From NCBI GenBank assembly GCA_019637265.1, contig JAHBVY010000019.1, positions 1 through 37,596 on the forward strand: 37,596 nt of DNA, in the 5' to 3' direction. A program made the translations under genes and the position numbers. This DNA is from Polyangiaceae bacterium (GTDB taxonomy: Bacteria; Myxococcota_A; Polyangia; Polyangiales; Polyangiaceae). Positions 14,058-22,600 of this stretch are shown in pieces (the stretch's first letter is position 1; every line of letters begins with the position of its first letter). The notes under the pieces were generated by a model. It saw only the letters and a program-made list of their open reading frames with translations, made no database searches and was not told where the DNA came from.

Positions 14058-15887
14058 ATGACCGATACGAATCGTCCCAAGTTCCCTTCATCACCTGACG
14101 CTGAGGAGCGCCTCGACCCAGAGCGCCCTGAGGGCGAAGCGCAGCCGTCACACCAGGAGTCTGCGGAGGGGGCGCAGCAAGAGTCTCCTGAAGCCGAGGT
14201 GGCGGAGGAGCGCTCTGACGCGCCGCCCAAAGCATCGGTGCGCGCCGCGAAGCCTCCCCAAGTCGCCAAGCCTGGCCGTTCGCGACGTCGCGTCTTCGTG
14301 CTCGCGGGCGTGGTGGGGTTGGTGTCGCTGGCGACGGCGGGCGTCGTCTACACGCTCCTGAACATGGCCGAGCACAAACACGAGGCGCGCTCGCCTTACC
14401 TTCGTTTGGTGGAGCTCGACGAGACGAGCACGGACCCTGCGCTCTGGGGGCGCAACTTCCCCCACCACTTCGAGCAGTATAAACGCACCGCTGGGGACCG
14501 CTTCTATGGCGGCTCGAGCGCGATGCCGCAGAGCAAGCTCGACACCGATCCGTGGTTGAAGCGGCTGTACGCGGGCTACGCCTTCAGCATCGATTACCGC
14601 GAGGCGCGCGGGCACGCCTACATGCTCTACGACCAGGTCGTCACCGAGCGCGTGAACAAGCGGCCGCAGGCTGGCGCCTGCCTCCACTGCCACGCTTCGG
14701 GTACGGTGCTCTACCGCAAGGCGGGGCTCGAGGCGCTGGGGAAGCCGGCCACGCCGGCGGACTTGGCCGCGGACTTCAACATGCCGGCGGTGATCAAAGG
14801 CTTCGAGGTGTTGAGCACCCAGCCTTACCACGACGTGTTGGCGGCGCTCACCAAGGTGCCGGACGGCACTGGGCCCGGTGGTGAGCCCACCTTCCCAGCT
14901 CCGCCGGTCGGCGGCTTCGACGCGAAGGAGAGCCCGCCGGAGCACTTCGCGATGGGCGATGCGCATCCGGTCAGCTGCATTGACTGTCACGATCCGCGCT
15001 CGATGGGCCTGCGCGTGACCCGGCCCGGCTTCATGCTCGGCATCGCCGCGCTCGCGGCGGGGGAGGGGGAGGTGCCGCACCTGCCCAGCGTGGAGGCCTG
15101 GCGCCGCGGCAACCGGGCGCGCCCCTACGACCCGAACACCGACGCCAGCCGCCAGGAGATGCGCTCCTTCGTGTGCGGGCAGTGCCACGTGGAGTATTAC
15201 TGCGCCACGAAGGACACGCTCACCTTCCCTTGGCACGAGGGCCTGCGCGTGGAGCAGATCGAGAGCGTGTGGGAGAAGCGCGAGTTCCCCGATGGGACGC
15301 CCTTCAATGACTATATCCACGGGGAAACTGGCGCGCCGATGTTCAAGGCGCAGCACCCCGAGTTCGAGCTGTGGAGCCAGGGCATCCACGCGCGCTCAGG
15401 TGTCAGCTGCGCTGACTGCCACATGCCCTATGAGCGCGTCGGCGCGATGAAGCTCTCGAACCACACGGTGCAGAGCCCGCTCGCGAACCTGGGGCGCGCC
15501 TGCCAGACTTGTCACAACGTCTCCGAGGGGGACCTGCGCGGGCGCATCGAGGGGATTCAGGAGCGGCACACGGCACTCTTGAAGCGCGCGGCCAGCGCCA
15601 TGACGGACATGCTCGACGCCATCCTTCAGGCCAAGGCCTCGGGCATCGCGGAGACGGAGCTGAAGGAGGTGTACGACCTTCAGCGCAAGGCCATGTGGCG
15701 CCTCGACTTCATCAGCAGCGAGAACAGCAAGGGGTTCCACGCCGATCAAGAGGCGGCGCGGATCCTCGCGGAGTCGATCGACTACAGCCGCAAGGCTCAA
15801 GCGCTCGCGCTGCGCCTCCGCGCGCCGGAGGCGCCCACCACGGATCAGCTGCCCGTCACGCCGATGACCGGCATTTCGGACAAGTGA
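14058..15887 (+). CDS. nrfA: Pentahaem ammonia-forming nitrite reductase, membrane-anchored
   Basis: The protein has 609 aa, well above the usual ~480. It catalyses six-electron reduction of nitrite to ammonium in the periplasm. Five haem motifs are at 208-212 (CLHCH), 307-311 (CIDCH), 373-377 (CGQCH, within CGQCHVEYYC, the conserved Ca-site region), 451-455 (CADCH) and 482-486 (CQTCH). KLSNHTVQSP carries the distal His. The first, catalytic haem uses CXXCH instead of the common CXXCK. A Glu/Pro/Ala-rich N-terminal tail of about 75 residues precedes a single hydrophobic segment (about 79-100) with basic residues before it. The enzyme therefore looks tethered to the membrane rather than released by signal cleavage. 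Confidence 0.93.
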   Translation: MTDTNRPKFPSSPDAEERLDPERPEGEAQPSHQESAEGAQQESPEAEVAEERSDAPPKASVRAAKPPQVAKPGRSRRRVFVLAGVVGLVSLATAGVVYTLLNMAEHKHEARSPYLRLVELDETSTDPALWGRNFPHHFEQYKRTAGDRFYGGSSAMPQSKLDTDPWLKRLYAGYAFSIDYREARGHAYMLYDQVVTERVNKRPQAGACLHCHASGTVLYRKAGLEALGKPATPADLAADFNMPAVIKGFEVLSTQPYHDVLAALTKVPDGTGPGGEPTFPAPPVGGFDAKESPPEHFAMGDAHPVSCIDCHDPRSMGLRVTRPGFMLGIAALAAGEGEVPHLPSVEAWRRGNRARPYDPNTDASRQEMRSFVCGQCHVEYYCATKDTLTFPWHEGLRVEQIESVWEKREFPDGTPFNDYIHGETGAPMFKAQHPEFELWSQGIHARSGVSCADCHMPYERVGAMKLSNHTVQSPLANLGRACQTCHNVSEGDLRGRIEGIQERHTALLKRAASAMTDMLDAILQAKASGIAETELKEVYDLQRKAMWRLDFISSENSKGFHADQEAARILAESIDYSRKAQALALRLRAPEAPTTDQLPVTPMTGISDK

Positions 15888-15979
15888 ATAGCGGCGCGCT
15901 GGTCGTCGACGCGCTGCGCGCCTCTTTGTTCGGCGGTGACCGCGCTCGTCGGGTTCTGTCACGTCGCTATCCAGTTTAG
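15884..15979 (+). CDS. Possible 31-aa ORF coupled to nrfA
   Basis: A GTG overlaps the nrfA stop as GTGA and opens a 31-codon frame starting VNSGALVVDALRASLF and ending in an Arg-rich segment. The overlap is the kind seen in translationally coupled genes. The size and lack of a recognised family leave it speculative. A short GACGC-TCA-GCGTC hairpin lies 18 bp past the stop. Confidence 0.25.
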   Translation: MNSGALVVDALRASLFGGDRARRVLSRRYPV

Positions 15980-16079
15980 ACGAGTAGACTGACTACTGAC
16001 GCTCAGCGTCTCGGCGCGCGTGTTAGGGAGAGGCGCTACGAAGAGATCGTCGCGCTGGAAATCGGTCGCGCTGGAATGA

Positions 16080-16101
16080 GGGCAGGCACGGGGGCCTGCC
16101 C
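16080..16101. repeat. REP-like GC-rich palindrome
   Basis: GGGCAGGC-ACGGGG-GCCTGCCC is a perfect 8-bp stem. A partial echo, GGGGTAGGCACGGGGCTT, follows at about 16119-16136. The sequence is of the GTAGGGGCAGGC type common among dispersed bacterial palindromes. It lies in the 15980-16295 gap between nrfA and the VWA lipoprotein, which otherwise holds no gene. Confidence 0.55.
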
Positions 16102-16180
16102 CTACGTCGATGGCATGAGGGGTAGGCACGGGGCTTTCGCCAAGAGAGCGAGGAGGCGAGCAGGGTGTGCGTCTCTGTGT

Positions 16181-16219
16181 GTTTGAGTAGGGGGGAGTGC
16201 GCTCCCGGCGTACTCGAAC
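16181..16219. other. Two-part stem-loop upstream of VWA lipoprotein
   Basis: The outer arms GTTTGAGTA (16181-16189) and TACTCGAAC (16211-16219) pair with one G-U. The inner arms GGGAG (16193-16197) and CTCCC (16202-16206) close a TGCG loop. The symmetrical bulged hairpin is 77 bp before the lipoprotein start and could be an RNA leader structure, a terminator for the upstream region, or a protein site. Confidence 0.4.
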
Positions 16220-16295
16220 CTACTTGGGCCCACTCGAGTCGCACCGGAGGCGCGCGCTGATTGCATCCTAGGCAGAGGGGAGGCATGGTGCGGCA

Positions 16296-17687
16296 ATGCG
16301 TCGCGTCAGCTTGTCCGCAGGCCTGCTCTTGCCGGTGGGGCTCGTGGGCCTGGTCGGTCTCTCGGTTGGCTGTGGGACCAAGGCGAGCTCTTCGCCCAGT
16401 GAGTCGAGCGGGGGGTCGAGTGGGAGCGCGAACGGGGGCAGCTCGAATGGCGGCAGCGCGGCCACAGGGGGCGCTGCCGGTAGCGCGAATGGCGGCAGCG
16501 CTGGCGTGCACAGCTCGGGTGGCAGCGCTGGAACGGACTCCTCGGGGGGAGCTGGTGGCAGCGGCCATGGCGGTAGTGGTAACGGCGGCAGCGGCGGCAC
16601 CATCGTCGACGCGGGGATCCCGGACGTCACCTTCGAGTACGACGCGCCCATCATCGTCCCAGACGCCTGCGCGGGGGAGACCATCAAGGCCGAGCCAATC
16701 CCCGTGGATATGTACATCGTGCTGGATGACTCCGGCAGCATGAGCGCGGCTCAGTCAGGCATCGGAGTGGTGTGCCCCATCGCCTCGCTCCCCGGGGACA
16801 ACAGCCGTTGGTGCAAATCGATCAATGCCCTCTGGGGCTTCATCAACGCGCCCAGCTCGAGCGATTTGGGCGTCGCGCTCAACTACTTCAACAACCGCGC
16901 CGGGACGGCTTGCACCAACCCCCTGCGCAGCCCCGGTGTGAACTACGGCGTCGGGCTCGCGACCATCAGCCCAGCGCACATTGGCACGCTCCGCGCCAGC
17001 CTGGACACGGCCTACCCTGGTGGTCAGGGATGGACAGGCACCCCGACGCGCCCCGCGGTGGACGGCATCATCTCCTACACGAACAGCATCGTCAGCAGCG
17101 GCGCCAGGCCAGGCCGAAAGCAGGTGGGTGTGTTGATCACGGATGGCGAGCCGAGCTGCGGCGGCGCCGACATCGGCAACGTCACGCGAACGCATTTCAC
17201 GAACACCGGCATCCCCACCTTCATGATCGGCATGACCGGCCTGACCACGGTCGGCTGGAACAACCTGGAGGCGTGGGCGAACGGCTCGGGGGCGCCGCTC
17301 CACTCGAGCTATTGCGGCAACGGCGCCTCGTCTTGTTACCACTACAGCGTGGGTAACGGCGATGCCACGGTGTTCATCAACGTGCTTCAGGAGATCCAGC
17401 GGGCGGCTATCGCCTGCACCTTGAACATCCCCACCTCTTCGTCAGGTGGCCTGTTGGATCCGAGCACCATCGAGGTCACGTACACCCCCGGCGGCTCGGC
17501 CACCCCGCAAACACTCACCCGCGTCGCGAACGCCGCCGCCTGCTCCGGGCTACCAGGCACCGGCGAGTTCTATTACGACGACAACACCCTCCCCACGCAG
17601 ATCAACCTCTGCCCCAACCTGTGCGACGTCGTCAAGCTCGACCACGACGCCGAGATCAACGTGGAGATCAGCTGTCAGGGCAGCTGA
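16296..17687 (+). CDS. VWA-domain lipoprotein with Gly/Ser linker
   Basis: The protein has 463 aa. A signal peptide ends in lipobox LSVGC (Cys27), followed by about 75 residues of Gly/Ser/Ala low-complexity linker. The globular part from about residue 135 is a von Willebrand A domain: MYIVLDDSGSMS is the MIDAS DxSxS, a Thr in GWTGTPTRPAVDG supplies the next ligand, and GVLITDGEPSCGG the Asp. Several Cys (for example CTLN, CSGL, CPNLCD) suggest disulfides in a C-terminal extension. It is expected on the cell surface, binding metal-dependent protein or matrix ligands; the partner is unknown. It appears monocistronic and convergent with the gene ending at 17756. Confidence 0.88.
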   Translation: MRRVSLSAGLLLPVGLVGLVGLSVGCGTKASSSPSESSGGSSGSANGGSSNGGSAATGGAAGSANGGSAGVHSSGGSAGTDSSGGAGGSGHGGSGNGGSGGTIVDAGIPDVTFEYDAPIIVPDACAGETIKAEPIPVDMYIVLDDSGSMSAAQSGIGVVCPIASLPGDNSRWCKSINALWGFINAPSSSDLGVALNYFNNRAGTACTNPLRSPGVNYGVGLATISPAHIGTLRASLDTAYPGGQGWTGTPTRPAVDGIISYTNSIVSSGARPGRKQVGVLITDGEPSCGGADIGNVTRTHFTNTGIPTFMIGMTGLTTVGWNNLEAWANGSGAPLHSSYCGNGASSCYHYSVGNGDATVFINVLQEIQRAAIACTLNIPTSSSGGLLDPSTIEVTYTPGGSATPQTLTRVANAAACSGLPGTGEFYYDDNTLPTQINLCPNLCDVVKLDHDAEINVEISCQGS

Positions 17688-17693
17688 GCAGGG

Positions 17694-17706
17694 GGAGCGC
17701 CTCCTT
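17694..17706 (+). terminator. Weak hairpin after VWA lipoprotein gene
   Basis: GGAG-CGC-CTCC followed by TT, 7 nt after the stop codon. The stem is only 4 bp and the T-tract short, so it is at best a weak intrinsic terminator. Confidence 0.25.
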
Positions 17707-17755
17707 GGGTCGTGCTATGTTGGCCCCTCTTTCGAGCTACCCGTCTGAGTTTGCT

Positions 17756-19168
17756 TTAGACGTCGCCGTTCATGACGTCCACCGCGAGCATACACCAGTC
17801 GCCGTCGAGGCCATGCTCGCCCATGCTGTGGGTGAAATAGGCTTCTGGCGTCGGGTCTCCAGCTGCAGCTCGTGCTTCGCTATAAGCCTCGAAGGCCTCT
17901 CGAATCAGCTCGATGTGCGCGTCGCGATCGGAGGTGGCCTCGAGTGCGCTCCGAAGCTCCGTGAAGAGACGAGCGATCTCCGCCTCTAGCGCAGCCTCGG
18001 AGGCGGGAGGGGTGTCGAGCTGACCGTCTTGAAGGAGCTCGAGGGCCTTGGCGGCTGCTTTGGCGTCCTTGGCGCTGCCACCCTCTCGAAGGGCCTCCAG
18101 GATGGGGCGTGCGTGCGATGGGTGAGCGTTCAGCCATTGGGCTGCAGCGGCCTGCGTTGCCCGGCGCGCGGCGAGGTGGGCGATGACGCGGACGGCGGCT
18201 GGCTCGCGCAGGATCCCCAACTCGTCGAGCATGGCAAGTTGGAGCTCTTTAGTGTCAGGTAGGCTGACTGGGCAAGTCAAGACCTTGCCGCCCAGGAGCC
18301 AAACACTGCGGGTCTCACGGAGCGCGAACTGCGGTTTAGCTGTCAGGCGTGTGGTGACGGCGGGGACGTCGTCGTTGATATACATGAAGCGGTGGTCCAA
18401 GACCTCGAGCTCAGGCGGCAGCGGGGCGCCCTGCTCTGCGAGCACGTGGAGCAGAGCGTAGTATTGCTTCGCGCCCCCCTTGGCTCTTGGTTGGGGGGCG
18501 ACTGCTTTGAGCTGAGCGCGCAGGTCGGTGACCACGGAGGGAGCCGCGCGCCGTAAGAGCCATGGAAGGGTGAGCGCGAGCGTGTGGCCTGGATGGTTGA
18601 AGCTGTTGGAGTCGCCGAAGCTCACGCGGGCCCGCCCCGCCACTTCGATGAGGGCGCTCGTGATGGCGGACGCGACCTCGTCGGCGCCAAGGAACGCTTC
18701 GTAGAGGTAGAGCACCTCGGGCAGGCGCCAATGCTTGTAGGTGTCGTCGATCTTGCCCTCGCACAAACTCTCGAGCATCGCGTCGAGTTGCGCGCGATCG
18801 ACAGGCACGCCGCTCTCGATCGCCGCGCGGCGCGCGGCGAGTACCGGCCGGTTCTCCTCTCGTGAACGCCGGTTCGCGTTGATGCTCGGGCCGAACGCGT
18901 AGCCGCGCAGGTAGGCCGCTGCGAGCTCGCGCGGGACACGTAGGCCCAACACCGGGTCGAGCGACTCGAGGGCCTTCTCCGCGCGCGCAGCGGGCGCCTC
19001 CACGTCCTCGTTGGTCAGGACGCGGAGGTGAGGCCAGCCGCGCTCGAGCAGGACGTCGTCCTCGGGCGTGAAGCCGAGGCCAGGCCCGGGGGGCAAGGGG
19101 GAGCCGAAGGGGCGCAGCAGATCAGCGACGGCCGCCATCTCCCGCTCTTGTTTGGTGAGTCGAGCCAT
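17756..19168 (-). CDS. HEAT-like helical protein downstream of Rhs toxin (putative immunity/accessory)
   Basis: The chosen ATG (19166-19168, GGAG upstream) gives 470 aa starting MARLTKQEREMAAVADLL. The first eight codons are identical, base for base, to those of the next gene upstream (19264-19611). The protein is Ala/Leu-rich and mostly helical. Residues of about 325-400 show HEAT-like repeats (AAVRVIAHLAARRATQAAAA then WLNAHPSHARPILEAL). There is no signal peptide, so it is cytoplasmic. Its place in the Rhs operon and the shared 5' end suggest an immunity or accessory protein, but no named family is recognised. An upstream in-frame start at 19231 is possible but less likely. Confidence 0.78.
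   Translation of the reverse strand: MARLTKQEREMAAVADLLRPFGSPLPPGPGLGFTPEDDVLLERGWPHLRVLTNEDVEAPAARAEKALESLDPVLGLRVPRELAAAYLRGYAFGPSINANRRSREENRPVLAARRAAIESGVPVDRAQLDAMLESLCEGKIDDTYKHWRLPEVLYLYEAFLGADEVASAITSALIEVAGRARVSFGDSNSFNHPGHTLALTLPWLLRRAAPSVVTDLRAQLKAVAPQPRAKGGAKQYYALLHVLAEQGAPLPPELEVLDHRFMYINDDVPAVTTRLTAKPQFALRETRSVWLLGGKVLTCPVSLPDTKELQLAMLDELGILREPAAVRVIAHLAARRATQAAAAQWLNAHPSHARPILEALREGGSAKDAKAAAKALELLQDGQLDTPPASEAALEAEIARLFTELRSALEATSDRDAHIELIREAFEAYSEARAAAGDPTPEAYFTHSMGEHGLDGDWCMLAVDVMNGDV
19145..19168 (-). repeat. 24-nt identical gene start, copy 2 (MARLTKQE)
   Basis: The first eight codons of the 470-aa gene are identical to 19588-19611, synonymous sites included. Similarity stops abruptly after codon 8. 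Confidence 0.85.
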
Positions 19169-19263
19169 GGAGCTCCAGTGCTGCGTTGTGACTGTGTCTG
19201 ACGATGCCGAATGGAGCGCTGTTGTCGTCATTCAGCGTCATGCGGAGCACCGCGCGCCGCTGC

Positions 19264-19611
19264 TCAAGTACCCTCCAGCTCCCCGCAAGTGCTGCCAATG
19301 ACCGCAGAAAGCGTGGCCTCCAGGAGGTCACGTCGGTCGGCCTTGACCTCGATGTGGTACCAGTTTTCGCGACCTTCGATGGGGACATAAGCCATGCGCT
19401 TGCTCTTGAAGGCGGCCACCTTGGGCGCCATGCCGCCCAGTACCAGCACATCGAAGGCGAGAATTCCGGGTTTTACCTCCATAACAAGGTAAGGCTTACC
19501 TGCTAGGGAGTATTCGTAGCGATCGGCGCTGACCACTTCGACTGCGCCTTTGTTGCGTTGACGTTCCCGATACTCCTCGACGAGCATCTCTTGTTTGGTG
19601 AGTCGAGCCAT
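19264..19611 (-). CDS. Putative immunity protein for Rhs toxin (115 aa)
   Basis: The ATG at 19609-19611 has AGGAG at ideal spacing and gives 115 aa starting MARLTKQEMLVEEYRERQRN. It begins 50 bp after the Rhs stop, the standard place for the cognate immunity gene of a polymorphic toxin. After the leader come beta-rich stretches (YEYSLAGKPYLVMEVKPGIL, YVPIEGRENWYHIEVKADRR). No signal peptide is present, so it is cytoplasmic, as expected for protection against a nuclease toxin. I recognise no named immunity family; the assignment rests on position and size. Confidence 0.75.
   Translation of the reverse strand: MARLTKQEMLVEEYRERQRNKGAVEVVSADRYEYSLAGKPYLVMEVKPGILAFDVLVLGGMAPKVAAFKSKRMAYVPIEGRENWYHIEVKADRRDLLEATLSAVIGSTCGELEGT
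19588..19611 (-). repeat. 24-nt identical gene start, copy 1 (MARLTKQE)
   Basis: The first eight codons of the 115-aa gene are identical to the start of the gene at 17756-19168. The sequences just upstream of the two ATGs differ, so the shared part is exactly the start of translation. Confidence 0.85.
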
Positions 19612-19661
19612 GTAGAAATCTCCTGACTTATTCAACGGGATAGGTGCGCTATCTTCAGGCT

Positions 19662-22600
19662 TTAGGTGCCGCGCCGAGGCGGCCCGCGTCTCGACTCGTC
19701 GGCGGCGCGTGGCGCCATGATCGCCGCCGCTCGAGCGGCATCGGCATCGGTAGGTCTCCGGCTACTCAGGAGGCCGCCCTGAGTGCTTGAGCACCGTGGG
19801 CAGTGCGGATAGATGCGTACGACGCCGTTGCTATGCCCGTTGTGCTCGTCCGCAGCGTCCACGTGTGACAAGGGTGGTTGGTGATCTTTTCGCCAGTGAC
19901 CAAACTTCCCATCCTGTTTCTCGATCTCCTTGCGCTTGCGCCCGCAGGAGTGGCAACCATAGGCGTCGCCCGCGGCATCGATGGTCGTGGTGGTGCTGGA
20001 TCGAAAGCCGCGTCCGGTTCGCTCCTGCGCGTCCGCCACCACGTAACCTGGGACGGCTTCTGTGCCGTTGGTCGCGTTGTAGCCAGGTTGAGTGAGGTAG
20101 CGGCTTACCTCGTCATTGTCCGCTAACAATGACGGCCCAGGCCTGTCGGGGCGATCGGGGTGTCCGTGCCCGTCTTGAGGGTTGTTCGACGACATCGTCA
20201 TCGCCAGCCCTAGCGGGTCGATGTAGCGATACGGATCTCGCACGTAGTCGCGGGGGTTCCAGGTGCCGTCGAGCTCCAGGGGGTCTCGGCTGATGTACAT
20301 GCCGACCCTGGGGTCGTACCAGCGGAAGCGGTTGTAATAGAGGCCGACGTCGGGGTCGGCGAACTGGTTCACCAGACGGGCAGTGATGCCCACCTCGTCG
20401 ATGGTGGTGGTGTAGTCGCCGAAGATGCTGCGCTCGGCGGCGAACACTTGGCGGCCGTCCTCCGCGAACGCAGCGATCACGGCGCCGCTCGAGTCGCGGG
20501 CGTAGAGGTAGGCCTGCTCACCGTTTGGTCCGCTGTCTACGTGACCCAGCACCTCCCACTCGCGGTTCAGGCGCAGGTAGGTGCGGGTGGTCCCGGCGAG
20601 GCGATCCACCTCTTGGATCACCATCTGGTTGGCCCAGATGTAGTCAATAGACTTGACTAGCTCGTCCGAGCGGTAGACACGCTTGCGCATCAGGCGCCCG
20701 CGCCCGTCGTACTCCAGCGCCACGCGCTGGTCCGGGCCGCGCACCTCCATCAGGCTGGAGCTGGTGCTGAAGTGGTAAGTGAAGCGGCCTTCTTGTGTGT
20801 TGCGCGCCTGAAGGCGCCCCTCCTGATCGTACTCCCACACCTCACCGTCTACGCCGATGGGGCGCCTCAGGTGGTCGTACACCACGCCTTCCAAGGTGGG
20901 GGAGCCTGCGGCGTCGTAAGCCACACGCTCGGTCTCTACCAACCCCCCCCGATCGATGACGCGGCTCGTTACCTGGCCGAGGGCGTCGTGCTCGAACTGG
21001 GTGTGGGTGCCACGGGAGTCGAGGACGGAGGTGAGGCGCTGACCGCCGGCGTAGTCGTAGCGCTCCCACCACACTCGGTTCGGATCACTGTCGAGACCGG
21101 CGTCGTCCAACGGGCGATGGGCGTCGCGGCGCGCGATGCTGTGTGAGCGGATGCGCCCGTTTTCGTGGTAGCTGACGCGGTACACGAGGTCGGTGCCGAG
21201 CAAGCTCACCCTGTCTTGCCCGACGCGGCGCCCGAGGTGGAGCGTTTTGCTGCCTACTTGCAGGGTGCCGCTGAACGCCGAGTGCTCACCGGTGACGAGC
21301 GCCGGGCCCGAGCTGGGGCTGATGGTGGCCACCTGACCGCCGCGCCAGCCGACGTGAATTTCGTGATCCCCCTGGATTTCCCGTACGGGCTGCCCCACGC
21401 CGTCATACCAGGTCTCCACCAGCACGCTCTGGTTGTCCACGCGGGTGAGGCCGGCGCCCGTCAGGTGCTCAAGCGACACCACCTCACCATCAGCGAACTC
21501 CACCTTCGCGAGCTGGCCGAGGTCGTTGTAGCTGAGGGTGGTGACGCCGTCGGGCGTCTCCGTCCATTCGACGCGCCCCATCACGTCGTAGCGGCTGGAC
21601 ATCTTGATGCCCTCGAAGGTCTCCGCAGAGATGGGCTGATCCTCGAGGTCGAACTCTTGCCGGTACACCTGACCACGGGCGTTCTTCACCCAGGTGAGGT
21701 TGCCTTCCACGTCGTAGCGGAGCTCCGTGACGTCTCCGCGCGGATTCGTGATCTGGGTGACCCAGTCGAGCCCGCCGTACTCGTAGCGCCACACGGAGTT
21801 GCCCTCGCGCACCTCGAGCGGCTTCATCAGCGGGTTGTAGACGACGTGCGTCTCCATCCCATCGGGCGCCCGCTTCCACACCACCTCGTTCAGGCGGTTC
21901 CAGCGCCACTCGGTGCGCGCGCCGCTCGGTGACGTGAACGCCAAGCGGCGCCCGAGGTAGTCGTACTCGGAGGTCTCCACCTCACCCTCGGGGAGAGCTG
22001 TTTCCACGAGGTTAGCCATGGCGTCGTAGCGCCGGCGCGTCACGGAGCCGGTGCGATCCACGATGGCGGTGATGAGCCCGCGCGAGTCGTGCTCGTACTC
22101 CTCCCAGGTGCCATCGGCGTGCCCTACGAAGGTCAGGTTGTCGTTTGAGTCGTAGCGGCGCCGCGTGACGCGCCCGCTGCGCTCGTCGACCTCGATGAAG
22201 GTGCCGTCCGGCTCGCGCTGCACCACGAGCCCCTCGCCGTTCGGCCCGGTGAAGCCGACGGGCGTGCGCTCGGAGTCGCTCCGGTGCTTGGTGACGTGGC
22301 CGTCTGGATCGGAGGTGGTGTCGAGGGCGCCGTTCGGCGCGTAGGAGGACTCATACACACCGCCGTTCGGCATCACCTTGCGGACCACGCGCCCGAGCGC
22401 GTCACCGAAGTAGCGCGTGACAGCCCCGCGACCGTTCTCGGCTTCGGCGTAGTGTTGCTCCGGGAGGTACTCGAAGCGCACGCTCTGGATGCCTTTGACA
22501 GGGCGGTTGTCTTTTTGGTCGATGGGCCGCGGCGGCGGTGGGTGCATGAGGGCCGGATCGGTGCGCCCGATGTACTCGCCCCAGGTCTCCAGGCAGCGCG

